NCBI GenBank assembly: GCA_023091665.1
Contig: JALJCQ010000003.1
Location: forward strand, 2,294,001 to 2,358,000
Length of the DNA stretch: 64,000 nucleotides
Reading direction: 5' to 3'
From: Pythium myriotylum
Taxonomy: Eukaryota; Oomycota; Peronosporomycetes; Pythiales; Pythiaceae
The notes below the pieces were generated by a model. It saw nothing but the letters and a program-made list of their open reading frames with translations. It made no database searches and was not told the DNA's origin. Below, one piece after another: positions 49,741-62,000 of the stretch (the stretch's first letter is position 1; the number at the start of each line of letters is the position of its first letter). Position numbers and translations under genes: made by a program.

Positions 49741-51784
49741 TCATGTAATCTCATAGTCGACTCCAATGACCATGACCCTTCCATTGCAATTTTGGAACGT
49801 TCGGTCGATACTGCTCCGAGTTGCACGTGGCTCCGAAGAAGCAACGAGCACAACGTTCCGTTGAAAATCGTCTTCACTCACAGGTAGAACGAACCCTTGG
49901 AGCCTTGCCATGGGGACGACGAAACATAGCTCAACCACCGCAATCTGGCTTAGGGCACCTGCAGCAAGTTTGTTCAAGAGCGCGACGAATTAGGCCGGGT
50001 GGAATGTATGCTTGTCAGCACGCGTTACCTGAACAAAGCGCACCAGGTTTTCCCTTTTGTTCACGAATACAGCGTCGTACCCGCCCTGATTCCACTTGAC
50101 TGGGACCATCCACGTCGGATCGTCCAGAGAAACACTGACTTTATACTTGTCGGGATCAAAGAAGACGACATCGGATTTCTCCCATCGACCACGTTATATA
50201 GTCGAATCTACCAAATAGTTCCAATCAAGCCCTTTTTGACTAAGCTCTGCAAGAAACCAGGCTTCGAGTACTTGGCCATCCATGGATGGATTCACAACGC
50301 AAGCTTTCGCGAAGTTCACCAGCAGGCGAGGGCCCACTCTGACGGCGAATTTCCTCACAACATAACTGCTGACCAAACGAATGTCCGGACCAGCAGAGCT
50401 GGGATAATGAGCAAGCAAGCGGCTGACGGCAGTAGCTGAAGCATCACCAACACGACCTTGAAGATACAGTTCGACGTCGAGTGCCTTCTCGATCGCATCA
50501 TCCAGAATACGGATGGCTTTTTTGGTTGAGACTTCAAACATCAACCTTGCACTTCCGCCTGCCACAAAATACTTCCCCTCCAGCAACTTTTCTCGCTCCA
50601 CCAGTGCATTTTTGGAGGGCGGAAACTTGTCGACGACACTGTTGAAAAACGTGGTATTCGAAATAGCTTCCGCGTATTCCTTGTAAAGCCACGAATCCAG
50701 CTTAAACATCATTTGGCCATCCACGCCTTCGTCCTCTTCCGTTGAATCCATCTCGATGTCGTCGTTATCTGCACCTGTTTGCATTTCTACTTCTGCTGAT
50801 GTAGTTGCGCGCAGTCCGCAGTCGATATGCGCTGGAATTATTGGGTACTCAGCCACACGAAAATCTTTTCCACGTGTTGCCATTGAGCAAATACAAACCA
50901 GTCGGTGTTTAATTTCATTTGCTTCATGCCACCGTTTGCACTTCAGACGAGCTGCCTCTCCAGCTTTTGATGATTTGACATACCCATCCAGAAAGATAAT
51001 CGTTTGCCGATCTTGAGATGTCCCATCCAAGATCGCCGGTAGATCACGCTTTATGTTCTCCTCCTTGATGACACAAACGGCCTTTATATTTCCACGGAGC
51101 CAAACACAGTTGAAATGCTCCTCATGTCGTGAGTGGGTGAATCCACAGCACATCCCAGTGAGCTCGATCAAGTGCGCATGCAAACGCCAAAGCTGTACAC
51201 GATTTTCCCGTTCCTGGTGGACCAACGATCCAAAGAAGCGCATACGTCTCGATCGAGCACCTATTTATCTCATTCCATTGCTTCACCAGTGACGGTCGCC
51301 GATAGAGCACCAACGGCTCACCAGAACCGCCAATTCCAGAACCATCGATGAAAGCTGGTGACAATGTAATCAGTTCGGCGTCGTCTTCCACGTCTAGCTG
51401 AGAGCATGATGCCGCCGTCCAGTCGATTTGTGGGGTCTCCAGGATGGGTCTCTGTAGTTGCTCAAGACGCTGCGTCGGCACTTCTACTATGAGGGCCCCC
51501 TTCTTCGACGCACCAAGTGCGCCGATTGCCGAGTCTTCGTCCAAAGGCTGGGCATTCTCGTTGTCGTAAGCTGCTCTGTCCGCGTAGACAGCCAATTGAT
51601 GGGCTGCAAAGTGAGCCAGAAGATTTGTTCCTTGCGGTTGCGTGTGGTCGTACTTGGCGTGAATCTTGCTGCGAAGATCCTCAATATCCCCAACATCTTC
51701 AGATGACACAGATGACGCCTTGTGATTCGAAAACGCACCGCGAGTCGCTGCATCGACCAGATAAAACCGAACTTTCCGTGCCAT
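49741..51784 (-). pseudogene. Crinkler (CRN) effector pseudogene: header, P-loop NTPase, restriction-endonuclease-like domain
   Basis: CRN modules appear in order over three frames. Frame 1 (51122-51784) holds the ubiquitin-like header (VRFYLVDAATRGAFSNHKAS, HQLAVYADRAAYDNENAQPL, ALIVEVP) and a P-loop at residues 188-195 (IVGPPGTGKSCTALAFA). The frame breaks near 51130. Frame 2 (from there to 50194) continues the NTPase with TIIFLDGY as Walker B (about 51003-50980). A second break near 50205 leads to frame 3, with WNQGGYDAVFVNK and LVRFVQVTRADKH, the endonuclease-like module of CRNs. An in-frame TAA lies at 49990-49992 before the final segment (ALLNKLAAGALSQIAVV) that ends at 49741. Two frameshifts and a stop, with no intron signals, mark it as a pseudogene unless the assembly is wrong. 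This header-NTPase-REase layout is the one considered ancestral for CRNs. Confidence 0.8.
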
Positions 51785-52061
51785 CTCTCTCCTCTCTGGT
51801 CATGATGCAATTTCCCCCATGAACTTTCGTTGCTGTCGATGCCTCTGCCCATTTGCCACAGCCGCTCACCTGCTTGAATCGGTCTCTTCTCAAGATTTCG
51901 TGAGACTAAAGTGACCATAGATCTCGAACATGAATGCAACAAACATCAAGTTGATCTCAGTATTCTTAGAAACGTCGATAGAAACGGTCCGTTTCTATCC
52001 CAAACCAGCCAGTTTCACATAAACGTGCTCGCGTTGATTACCAAGCCCGAGCCTCTCCTCC

Positions 52062-54004
52062 ATGGCGACGGCGTCGCGCCAGCACCTCCCGCCGTGCTGC
52101 CACGGCGTGCAGCTGCCCACGAAGGACACGCCCAAGGTGCGCGCGCGCTCTTCTGCGCGCTGGCCAATTCCCAGCGCGCGAGCTGCTCGGGGTCGCGCGC
52201 GCTGACTCGTTCTCCGCCCTAGGTCCGCTTCAAGTCGGAGCTCGCCAAGTTCGCCGTCCCGAGCGCCAAGAGCGATGCGCTGCCGCGACTCGCCGCCGCG
52301 CTGACCGACGCGCGCTCGGCTCTGCGTTTGGACCGCGCTGGCGCCGCCGAGAACGCCGCGGCGGCGTCCAGATTCCACTCGATGGACGAGATCCAGCAGT
52401 ACGTCTCGGCCATCGGCGAGTACCTCTCGCTCGTGCAAGGGTTCACGGTCACGGCCGCGAGCCTCGTGTCGGACGCAGCGCCGCCCGTGACTGGTGCCGG
52501 CGCCGCGGCCAATCCGGTCGCGACGCTTGATCCGGCGTCGCCGCAGGCCGCGCTCACGCAGCCGCTGATCGACCCAGTCGCGACGGGCGTCGACATGAAC
52601 GCGCCTCGCTCCAAGTGTCTGAGCTTCTGCAACTGGCTCGACGCGCTCTCGAACGCCAACGCGTACGCGCCGAACGCGCGGATCGAGACGGCGCAGACAC
52701 TGCTGGCCAGCGGCATGTACATGATGAACGACGCGCGCGTTCGGGTGGACAAGATGCTCGCCGAGCGCGTGACGGAGATCCCGGAGAACGAGCTCAAGAT
52801 CGCCTACCAACTGTTTCTCCATGCCGCGGGTGTGCTGGACGCGTGTCTGAGGGCCTTGGACTGCACACCGCAGGCCATCGGCGCCGCTGCGAGCGACCTC
52901 AGCGCCGTGCCGACGTCTTCGCAGCCAGCCATGGCTGCTGGCGAAGACACCAGCGGGAACCACTCGACGGAAGACGTGCTGGAGAAGTGGCGGGAGGAGC
53001 AACGCCGCGTCGGCCAGGCGCCTGGAGCGGAGCCGTCAGCGCCACCGCTCGGTGGAGCGTCTTCGAAATCCGACGATTTTCTCATGCTCAACCGACTGCC
53101 AGATCTCGCGAACGGCCGGTTCCCGCAGGTGCTTGCATGGATCTCGCTCGCACAGGCCCAGGAGCTCGTGATCTTGCGTGGCATCTCGCGCGAGTTCGTC
53201 GACTACGCGCTCATGGCCAAGCTCTCGATCGACGTGGCGCAGCGGTACAAAGAGACAAACGTGTACACGTCGCGGCATTTACCGTGTGCGACGTCGCCAC
53301 TGGCCGAGCGACTGCAGCTCTACAGCGCGTTCAAGCAGGCCTACTACACCGCCGTGTCATGCTACTTCCAGGTGAGTGGTGTGCGGTCCATTCTACTCGC
53401 TGGTGCTTTTTTTTGAAGCCAACGTGTTCTCTTTGTCCAAGGGTGCGGCGTGTATGGAGAAGGAGGATGCTCGCCACTGCGCGCAGGCGATCGCCAACTT
53501 CAAGAAAGCTGCCAAGCTGATCCAGGAATCCCACCAGCGCAAGGCGCAGTTCGACGCCAAGGCCTCCATGAGGGATGAGCGCGACCGTCTCTTTGCTATC
53601 AAGACGGTCTACGTACGAGCCGAGCAGATCATCCAACGAGACCTCGACATCATGACACGGAGAAACGACTCGATCTACTACGAACGCGTACGTTGGTGCT
53701 GTCATATCTCTCTCACCATTTCGAAGTGGTTCTTATCGCTGTGTTGACGTCACGGTAGATTCCAGAACCAGAGCCTCCGAGCGAGCCGATCAGTCTTGTG
53801 CGAGCCGTCGAGTTCCCATCCGTCAAAGTCCACGCGCTGTGGCATGACAACGACATCAACACGTGTCTCCAGTTCTCGGATCCGCGAGCAACTGCCGCGG
53901 GTTCCGGTGGCCAGGGCACTCCTGCAGGCACTGCGAATGCGGGCAACACACAGGAGAGCGGTCCGCGTCGTGAAGGATGCTGTGGTAGTTGCGTCATTTC
54001 GTAA
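52062..54004 (+). CDS. BROX-like BRO1-domain protein with C-terminal CaaX motif, four exons
   Basis: Exons 52062-52136, 52223-53371, 53442-53687 and 53759-54004 all close in phase 0 (introns 86, 70 and 71 nt), giving 571 residues. BRO1 domains are boomerang-shaped helical folds that bind ESCRT-III CHMP4/Snf7. Evidence: ETAQTLLASGMYMMNDARVR, ELKIAYQLFLHAAGVLDACL, WISLAQAQELVILRGISREF (the AQAQE segment of BRO1), KLSIDVAQRY, and ANFKKAAKLIQESHQRKAQF. There is no V-domain or Pro-rich tail. The protein ends GCCGSCVIS, a CaaX box for farnesylation with nearby cysteines for palmitoylation, as in animal BROX. Membrane anchoring through the lipid tail and ESCRT function are strongly implied. Confidence 0.87.
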
Positions 54005-54050
54005 AAGGATTTTAGGCAACAGATCAAGTTTTGACTCAATTTACGAACGT

Positions 54051-55683
54051 TCAGTTGAGTCCACTCATGCAAATAAACTTGGTCTCGATGTACTCTTCGA
54101 GGCCGAGCTTCGAGCCTTCGCGGCCGAGCCCCGACTGCTTGACGCCGCCGAACGGAGCCTGCACATTCGACACAAGCCCAGTGTTCACGCCGACCATGCC
54201 GACCTCGAGCTCACGCGCCACTCGCCACACGCGTGCCAGGTCACGCGAGTAAAAGTAGCCAGCGAGTCCCGACTCGGTGCTGTTGGCCTGGGCGACGACC
54301 TCGTCTTCGTCTTTGAACTTGAACACGGGCGCCACCGGTCCGAAGATCTCTTCGTTCGCCACACGCATGGTCGTATCCACCTCGGCGAGCACTGTCGGCT
54401 CGTAGTAATGCGGTCCGACGTGGGAAGCAGCGCGTCCTCCCGTGAGAACTTTCGCGCCCTTAGCTCGAGCGTCCTCGATCATGTCGTTGATCTTCTGGAA
54501 GGCGACCCCCGTGATAAGCGGACCGACCTGGACACCCGGAGCGCGCGGCATGCCGAGCTTGAGCTGCTTGACGCGGTCCACAAACTTGGTCATGAACTCG
54601 TCGTAGATCGCTTCGTGGACGAAGAGGCGGTTCGTGCACACGCACGTCTGGCCCATGTTGCGGAACTTGGAGATCATGGCGCCATCCACTGCTGCGTCGA
54701 CGTCGGCATCGTCGAAGACGATGAACGGCGCGTTGCCGCCTAGTTCCATCGAGAGCCGCTTGACCGTGGCTGCCGACTGGGCCATGAGCAGTTTGCCCAC
54801 GCGCGTCGAGCCCGTGAACGAGAGCTTGCGCACATCCGTGCTGCTGGTGAGCGCCTCGCCGACCTCCCCGGCGCGGTCCACGGGCGTCGTGACGACGTTA
54901 ATCACGCCCGCTGGGATGCCAGCGTCCTGTGCGAGCTTGGCCAGCGCCAGTGCCGACAGCGGCGTGTCAGGTGCCGGCTTGACGACCGCCGTGCAGCCGG
55001 CGGCCAGCAGCGGCCCGAGCTTGCGCGTGATCATGGCGAGCGGGAAGTTCCACGGCGTGATGATGGCGCACACGCCGATGGGCTCACTGACCGCGAGCAT
55101 CTGCTGGCCGGGCAGGCTGGGCGGCACGACGAAGCCGCCGGCGTGCATGGCCTCGTGCGCGAAGAAGTCGATAAAGCCCGCGGCGTAGGCCACCTCGCCC
55201 TTGGCCTCCTGCAGCGGCTTGCCGCACTCGGCCGAGGCGATGACCGCGAGGTCGTCCGTGTGCTGCACGATCAACTGAAACCACTTCTTGAGCAGCGTCG
55301 ACCGCGCCTAGCAACGCAAAGCACGTGTGTCAGCGCTCTCCGCTTGAGCCTAGCGATATGGAGATGGCCAACGCACCAACGGCGTGGTCTTCTTCCAGGT
55401 CTTGAAGGCGCGCGTGGCCGCGTCGATGGCCGCGAGCGTGTCCTGCTTGCCCATGCTGGGCACGCGCGCGATCTCCTCGGTCGTCGCCGGGTCTGCGCCA
55501 CATACAGAGAGAGAGAGAGATGTCAGCCGCCATAGTGGACACCAGAGAGCGAGAGAGAAAGAGCGAGTGCGCACCGAGCACGGCGTAGCTCTGGCCGTCG
55601 CGCGCCGCGACCCACTGGCCGTCGACCAGCGCGAGCGAAGAGACGAGCGCGGCGCTCGCGAGCTCGTCTCGGAAGCACGCCAT
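54051..55683 (-). CDS. Succinate-semialdehyde dehydrogenase (ALDH5-like), three exons
   Basis: Exons 55575-55683, 55377-55492 and 54051-55307 join in frame (introns of 82 and 69 nt) to give 493 residues. The enzyme oxidises succinate semialdehyde to succinate with NAD(P)+, the last step of the GABA shunt. Evidence: SAALVSSLALVDGQWVAARD at the start, AIITPWNFPLAMITRKLGPL, FTGSTRVGKLL (coenzyme loop), MELGGNAPFIVFDDAD with the general-base Glu (about 261), GQTCVCTNR with the catalytic Cys, EEIFGPVAPVFKF and PFGGVKQSGLGREGSKLGLE near the end. The C-V-C spacing at the active site is as in SSADH. An in-frame ATG 31 codons upstream is possible. No clear targeting signal. Confidence 0.9.
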
Positions 55684-56021
55684 GGCCACGCAGCGAGAGA
55701 GAGAGAGATGGGGGAATGGCGAAGCTCCATGGAGAGCCCGAGCTTCAACCTCGGTCCACCGGTTTAACACGTCCATATCGAACCAGCACCTTTTTCCATA
55801 ACTAACGCGTATCCGAACCAACGTCAATACAAAAAAAACGCCATTCGGAATGATGGTCGCCAACTTTTCAAACTTCGCGCCAAAAGACAAACTCTCTCTC
55901 CCGTATCTAACCGGAACCTTGTGCCATATCTTCCACTCCCATTTTCAAACCCTTGGGCGCCAAAACCAAAAAAACCTGTTCTCCGCTTCCCGGAACACCT
56001 TTGTCCCCTCGCCCGTCGAAT
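55684..56021. promoter_or_regulatory. Divergent promoter, SSADH and kinesin genes
   Basis: 338 bp between outward-facing start codons. GA/CT-rich sequence lies next to the SSADH start (55696-55710), and a CCAACGTCA element is at 55819-55827. Confidence 0.4.
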
Positions 56022-59000
56022 ATGGAGCCGGTGCCCGAGGCGGCGTCGGGCGGCGAGGCCGAGACCATCGCCGTGTGCATCCGCGTGCGCCCGCTGAACG
56101 AGCGCGAGAAGCGGCACGGCGACGCGCGCGTGCTGCGCGCCGTGAGCCAGCTCAAGCTCATCTCGCTCACGGACGCCGAGGGCGCGCCGCTGCCGGGCAA
56201 GCAGAACGTGTTCCAGTACGACCACATCTTCGACGAGCGAGCGAGCACGCGCGCCATGTACGAGGCCGTGGCGCGGCGCATCGTGCGCTCGGCGCTCGAC
56301 GGCATCAACGGCACGATCTTCGCGTACGGACAGACGTCGTCGGGCAAGACGTACACCATGACGGGCAACGGAGGCCTGCCGTTCCAGGACGACCACGCGC
56401 CGGGCATCCTGCAGCTCGCGGTCGAAGACATCTTCGCGTACATTGAGCAGTCGACCGACCGCGACTTTTTGCTGCGCGTGTCCTTTGTCGAGATCTACAA
56501 CGAAGTCGTCAAGGACTTGCTCAACCCGAGCGAGAAAGGACTCAACCTCAAGCTTCGAGAAGACCCGCGCAAAGGCGTCTACGTCGAGAGCCGGGAAGAG
56601 ATCATCACCAACTATGAAGACATCTTGAGGCTGCTCCACGACGGCAACGCGCGGCGCACGGTCGGCACGACGGCCATGAACGACAAGTCGTCGCGCTCGC
56701 ACTCGATCTTCCGCATTGTGATCGAAAGCAAGCAGAAATCGCCCTCGAGACGCCAGTCCGAGGACGGCGTGGACGGCGCCGTGCTGGTCGCGAGCCTCTC
56801 GCTCGTGGACCTCGCGGGCTCCGAGAGCATGCGCCACACGGCCGCCGAGGGCGTGCGCCAGCGCGAGGCCGGCAACATCAACAAGTCGCTGCTCACGCTC
56901 TCGCGGGTCATCAACTCGCTCGCGACCGCCGGCCCGGCCACGCAGAACGCGCCCTTCCGCGACTCGAAGCTCACGCGGCTGCTGCAAAACTCGCTCGACG
57001 GCAACACGCGCACGCTCATCATCTGCTGCGTCACGCCCGCGGACCGGTACATTGAAGAGACCAAGTCGACGCTCCAGTTCGCGGCGCGCGCCAAGACCAT
57101 CCAGACCTCGGCCTCGGTGAACGAAGTGCTCGACGACCAGGCCCAGCTGCGCCGCCTCAAGCGCGAGGTCCACGAGCTCAAGAAGCTCGTCCACGGCGAC
57201 GAGGCCTACAACGCGCTCAAGGCCGAGAACGAGCTGCTGCAGCACGAGCAGAACAAGAACAAGGCCGAGATCGCGAGGCTGCTCGGGCTCATGCTCTCGA
57301 GCTCGAGCGCCGGCGTGCGCGAGCTCGCGTCCGCGCGCTCGACGCGCCGCCACAAGCGCATGCGCGAGACGTGGCACCCGGGAGACTTCTCGGCCAACAT
57401 GGTCGCCAAGACATTGCGCACGGAGCGCTCGCCCAATCCGCAGCCGCGGAAGCGCGCCTTTGGCGAGGCCAAGGAGAACATCGATCCGCAGAACTTGATG
57501 GCCGCGCTCGACGACGCCGGCGATAACGACGGAGACGACGACCACGACGAGCGCGCGCGTCGCCGCGTGAGCGACCCGATCAGCGACACTGGCAGTCGCG
57601 ACGGCGAGCTGCAGCAGCTCAAGCAGCTCGTTGAGATGCTCGAGAACGCCGTCGCTGAGCACCGCGAGTCGTCGCGCATCGAGGAAGAGGATGAAGACCT
57701 GGAGGCACGCGTGACGCGGCTCGTGGGGGACTGTCGCGCACTCGTGGCTGCTGCACGCACGAACGAGCAGCTCGCGGGCGACCATGAAGTGCTCAAGATG
57801 GCGGCCGAGGAGCTCCAGATGCGACTCCAGCTGTCGCAGGATCAAGAGAACCAAGAGCTCGAGAATACCAAGGAGCTGCTCGAGCACGTCAAGCGCGAGA
57901 TGGCTGGTGTTCAAGACGAGAACCAGTCGCTGCAACAGGAGAAAGAGGCATGGGCGACCGAGCGCCGAGCGATGGAGGATGAAATGGCCACGTTGCGCGC
58001 TCAGCTGGAGGCTCTGAGCGGACTCGACGGAGCGGCCGATGGCGAACACGAACGCGAGCGCACGCTGCGAGAACTCGCACGCCAAAACGAGCACCTCACC
58101 AACTTGATGGCCAAAATGAAGCAGGAAACAGAAGAGATGCAGCGCTCGTACGAAGAAAAGGCGGCCGAGCTCGAAGTGAACGCCAAGCGCGACATTGAGG
58201 AGCTGTCATCGCAGTTGCAGGAGGCCTTCGTCGAGCTGGAAGAGCACAAGCTTGAGAAGGAGGAAGAGATCACCAAGCTCGAGGAGGAGCTGCTGGCTAA
58301 GTCAGACGAGCTGGAGCAGAAACTCGCTGAATTTGCGTCTCGTGAGTCACAACTCCAGGATGAGATCGCCTCCTTGAAGGCGACTCTGGCTACGAGCGGA
58401 GACGTGGAGGAGGCCCAAGCCAGTTTGCTCAAGCAGGTTGACGAGCTCAAGGAAGAGAATGACCGTGTCGTATCCGAGCGATCCCAGCTCATGGACGCCA
58501 TGGTCGAGCTTGAGGAGCAGCTCCAGAAAGTTCAAAGCAACACTGAGTCTCAATTCGCGGCCGAAAAGAATGAACTCAGTGCTCGTCTGGCTGAGGTCGA
58601 GCGCGAACGTGATGCCGCACTTGCGAAGCTTGAGCAGCTTCGATCGGACCAAGAAGATAACGCCGTCGAGCGCATCCGTGCGCTTGAGCAGGAGCTCGCG
58701 CAGGCCCAGAGTGAGCTTGCCGAGGCCAGCAACGACCAGGAGGCCGAGGCCAACCGTGCCGATGAAGCAGTTCGTGCCCTCGAGTCAGCACGAGCCGACA
58801 TGGAGAAACTTCTTGAGGCCCATAAGCGCGAGATTGAGGCTATCACGGCCGACGCAGCGCAGCGCTTGAACGCTATGCAGCAAGAACGGGAGTCGATGGT
58901 CGCCAACTTGCATGCTGTGTTGGCTGAGAAGGATGTCCAGCTCAAGCAGAGCGAGGCTGCAGAGGCTGAGGCGCGGTCGTACCGCGACTTCTTGCAAGGC

Positions 59001-62000
59001 GAGATGGATGATATGAGTCAGAAGGTAGCCAACCTAGAAAATGCCAAGGCGCACTTCGCCAACGAGAATTCGCACCTCCGCCAGCAGCTCACTGATCTCA
59101 ACAACGAGATGCTCCAAGTGCCTGACACGCTCGCGAGCGAGATCGAGGAGCTTACCGAAAAAATCGAGTCGCTACGTGCTGAGCTCGATATCAAGACCGC
59201 GAACGAGAAGATTCTCACGACCGAGATCAAAAAGTCTCTGATGCGCACTGCCGACCTCGAAGCGCAACTCGCAGACAAGACTGGAGAAACCAACCGACTC
59301 CAGGAATCTCTACAGGCACTGGATGAGGAGAAAGCAGTGTGGCTTCAGAAGAGTGCTTCGAGCGAAGAGCTACAGGGAGAGATCGTACGCATGCGCGAGG
59401 AACGTTGGGGCCTTGCCACTAAGTGGGAGGAGACCGAGGCTGCGCTCACCAAGGAGCGTCGTGAGACACAGCGTCTGAGTGCCGAGCTTCGCGAGCTTGA
59501 GGCTGAGCGCGAGACACTGGATAAAGAGAAGGAAACCCTCGCCAAGAGCCTGGAAGAGAAGGAGAGCAAGGTGCGCCAATTAGCATCTGAGCTGGACGCT
59601 ACGCAGACAGAGAAGGCAGCCCTCGAAGACCTCGTCTCGGAATTGGAAGGCAAATTTGAGGTTCTCGAGATCGCAAAGAAGTCCCTTGATGAGTCACTCG
59701 CTGTGCGCGTGGCCGAGGTGGCTACCAAGACGACGGAGAACGCAGAGCTTCGTGCACAGATCGAAACGGCGGAGTCTGAGCTCCAGTCCCTTCGAACTCA
59801 ACTGGAGGAGCATCAGCTCCAGAGCTCGAGCTCAACCGCTGCGGAAGTGGGAGTACTTCACGAGCAAATCCAATCGCTCGAGAAGCAGTGTGAGGAGCTA
59901 TCCACTAGTCAGGAATCCCTGCGTGAAGAGGTTGCAGCGGCCAAGCAGTCCAAGTCGGATTTGGTGGAGGAACTTAGTGCACTTGAGTCGCAACTCATGG
60001 CGCTTTCGGAGGAGAAACTGGATCTGCAAGCGAAGCTCGACTCTGCCGTCGCGGCTTTGGATGACAGTTCGGCCAAGACAGTGGAAGAGATCGAGAAGGT
60101 GCAGGTGCTGACACGTGATCTTGAGGTTGCCCGCAATGATCTTTCCCAGGTAATTGCGGCCAAGACCGAGTTGATGGACTCTCAGCGACGACTCTCAGCG
60201 ACAGTTGAAGACTTGAAGGCGAAACTTGCTGAGAAAGAGCAGCAGCTTGCTGCACAGGCTGCGATGCCTGCGACGAACTACGCCGATGAGCTGGCAGCCG
60301 TGACGCTGCGCCTCGAGACCGAGTCGCAGCTGCGCGAGAGGGCTGAGCTGGATGCCAAATCGTACGAGGAAGCACTCGAGATGATGCGCGACGACTTTAA
60401 GCACAAGCTTGAAGCACTCAAGTCTTCTCAGATCGCCGCTCAAGAGACGCTCGCAAGCAAGAAATCCCTTGAGGCTGATATGGCTAAGCTCAAGCTGGAA
60501 CTGACCCGTGCTAAGGAAGAGCAGGACGAGCTCCGATACCAAAACCAACAACGATTGCTCTCAACCCAGGGCGCAGAGTCGTTGCTTAAGGAGACAGTGG
60601 AAATGCTGGAGCAGGAGCTCGCAGCCAGCAAGGATACGCTGGCGAAGACCGAGGCGGAGTGGAAGTCACGAGCTCAGCAAGCGGAGCAACAGTTCCGGCG
60701 ACTTGAAAGCGAGTTGCACCTGGCAACTTCCAAGGAATCGGCGCTGAAAGAGAAGCTGAAGAGCACCGAGCAGCAGCTCGCCACTGCCAAAGACACGCTT
60801 GTCGAGACCGAAAACGAGTGGAAAAATCGGGCACAGCAGGCGGAGCAGCACTTCCGTCGACTCGAAGCAGAGCTGCAAGTCGCCAACGAGGAGCGTGCTC
60901 GCTTGGCGGAGCTTGCTGAACAGTCGAGCGCATCCGGCAAAGAGATCGAGGAGCTTCAGAGTCGGATCGATTCACTCGTGGCGACCAAACAGCACCTCCA
61001 GGACAAGCTGGAGGAGCGCGAGCACTTCTGGTCCGAGCAGGTGGACGAGGTATCCCGCAAAGGCTCGTTCGAGACTTCGAGCTTACGTGAACAGCTCCAA
61101 GAGGCTCAAGACGAAGTGGAGGCCGTTAAGAAATTTGCTGAGGATCAGATCACGCAACTTCGAGGCTCGATCGAGCAAAACGAGAGCGAGTTGCACGAGT
61201 TGCGCCGCGTGTCCAAGCAGCGTGAGGTGGCGCTGTCCTCACAGGTGGAAGAACTCGAGACTGAACTGAGCGAGCTACGCTCCACTTCCCGCGAGATGCG
61301 CGCCAAGCTGAATGAGCGCGATGAGTCAAACAACGAGATCGTGGCAGAGCTTTCAGGCAAGGTCGAGCAGCTCACCCAGCAGCTCTCGGACGTCGACGAG
61401 GAACGCGGCGCGCTCGCTGAGCAACTAAACCAGCTCAAGGCCGCGATGGAGAAGCTCGAGGGCGAGGATTACCAGCACCGCAACGAACTGGAAGACCTCG
61501 CTGAGTCGCTCAAGTCGGCGCAGCTCGAGGCAATGCACTATCACAACCAGCTCGCAGAGGTTCAGCAAGCCAAGGAGAAGTTGGATGCGGTTGTTGAGAC
61601 ACAACGTCTGCGCATCGACAAGCTGGAGAAGGTCAAGATGACAACGGAGACACTCGAGGTGTTCCGAAAGCTCAAGAGCGACCGCCAGAGCCTCCAGCTA
61701 CAGGTGCAGAAGCTCGAGAAGCAGCTCAAGGACGTCGCGGCGTCCAAAGCGCTAACTAAAGAGGCTGCAGAGCAACAGCAGAGCCGACTGTTACGGTTGA
61801 AGGAAGAGGAAGTGACCATGTTCAAGTCGCACATCGAGGAGCTCAAGACTCACATTGACGAGCTCAAGCGCGCGGTGCAAAACGAGAAGGATCGCAATGC
61901 TGACATGCGGCAAGAGCTGCAGTCCGTTGTAGACGACATTCGCGACAAGGCCCAACAAGAGGTCGAAGACATGCGTGATGTGTTGAAGGAGAAGAGCGAA

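Noticed and set aside
51122..51243. Intron joining the two reading frames of the CRN at 51 kb
   Set aside because: The two frames overlap and homology continues without a gap, leaving no room for an intron; a frameshift explains it better.
55824..58094. 756-codon minus-strand frame opposite the kinesin gene
   Set aside because: Antisense shadow of the kinesin motor and neck coding sequence.
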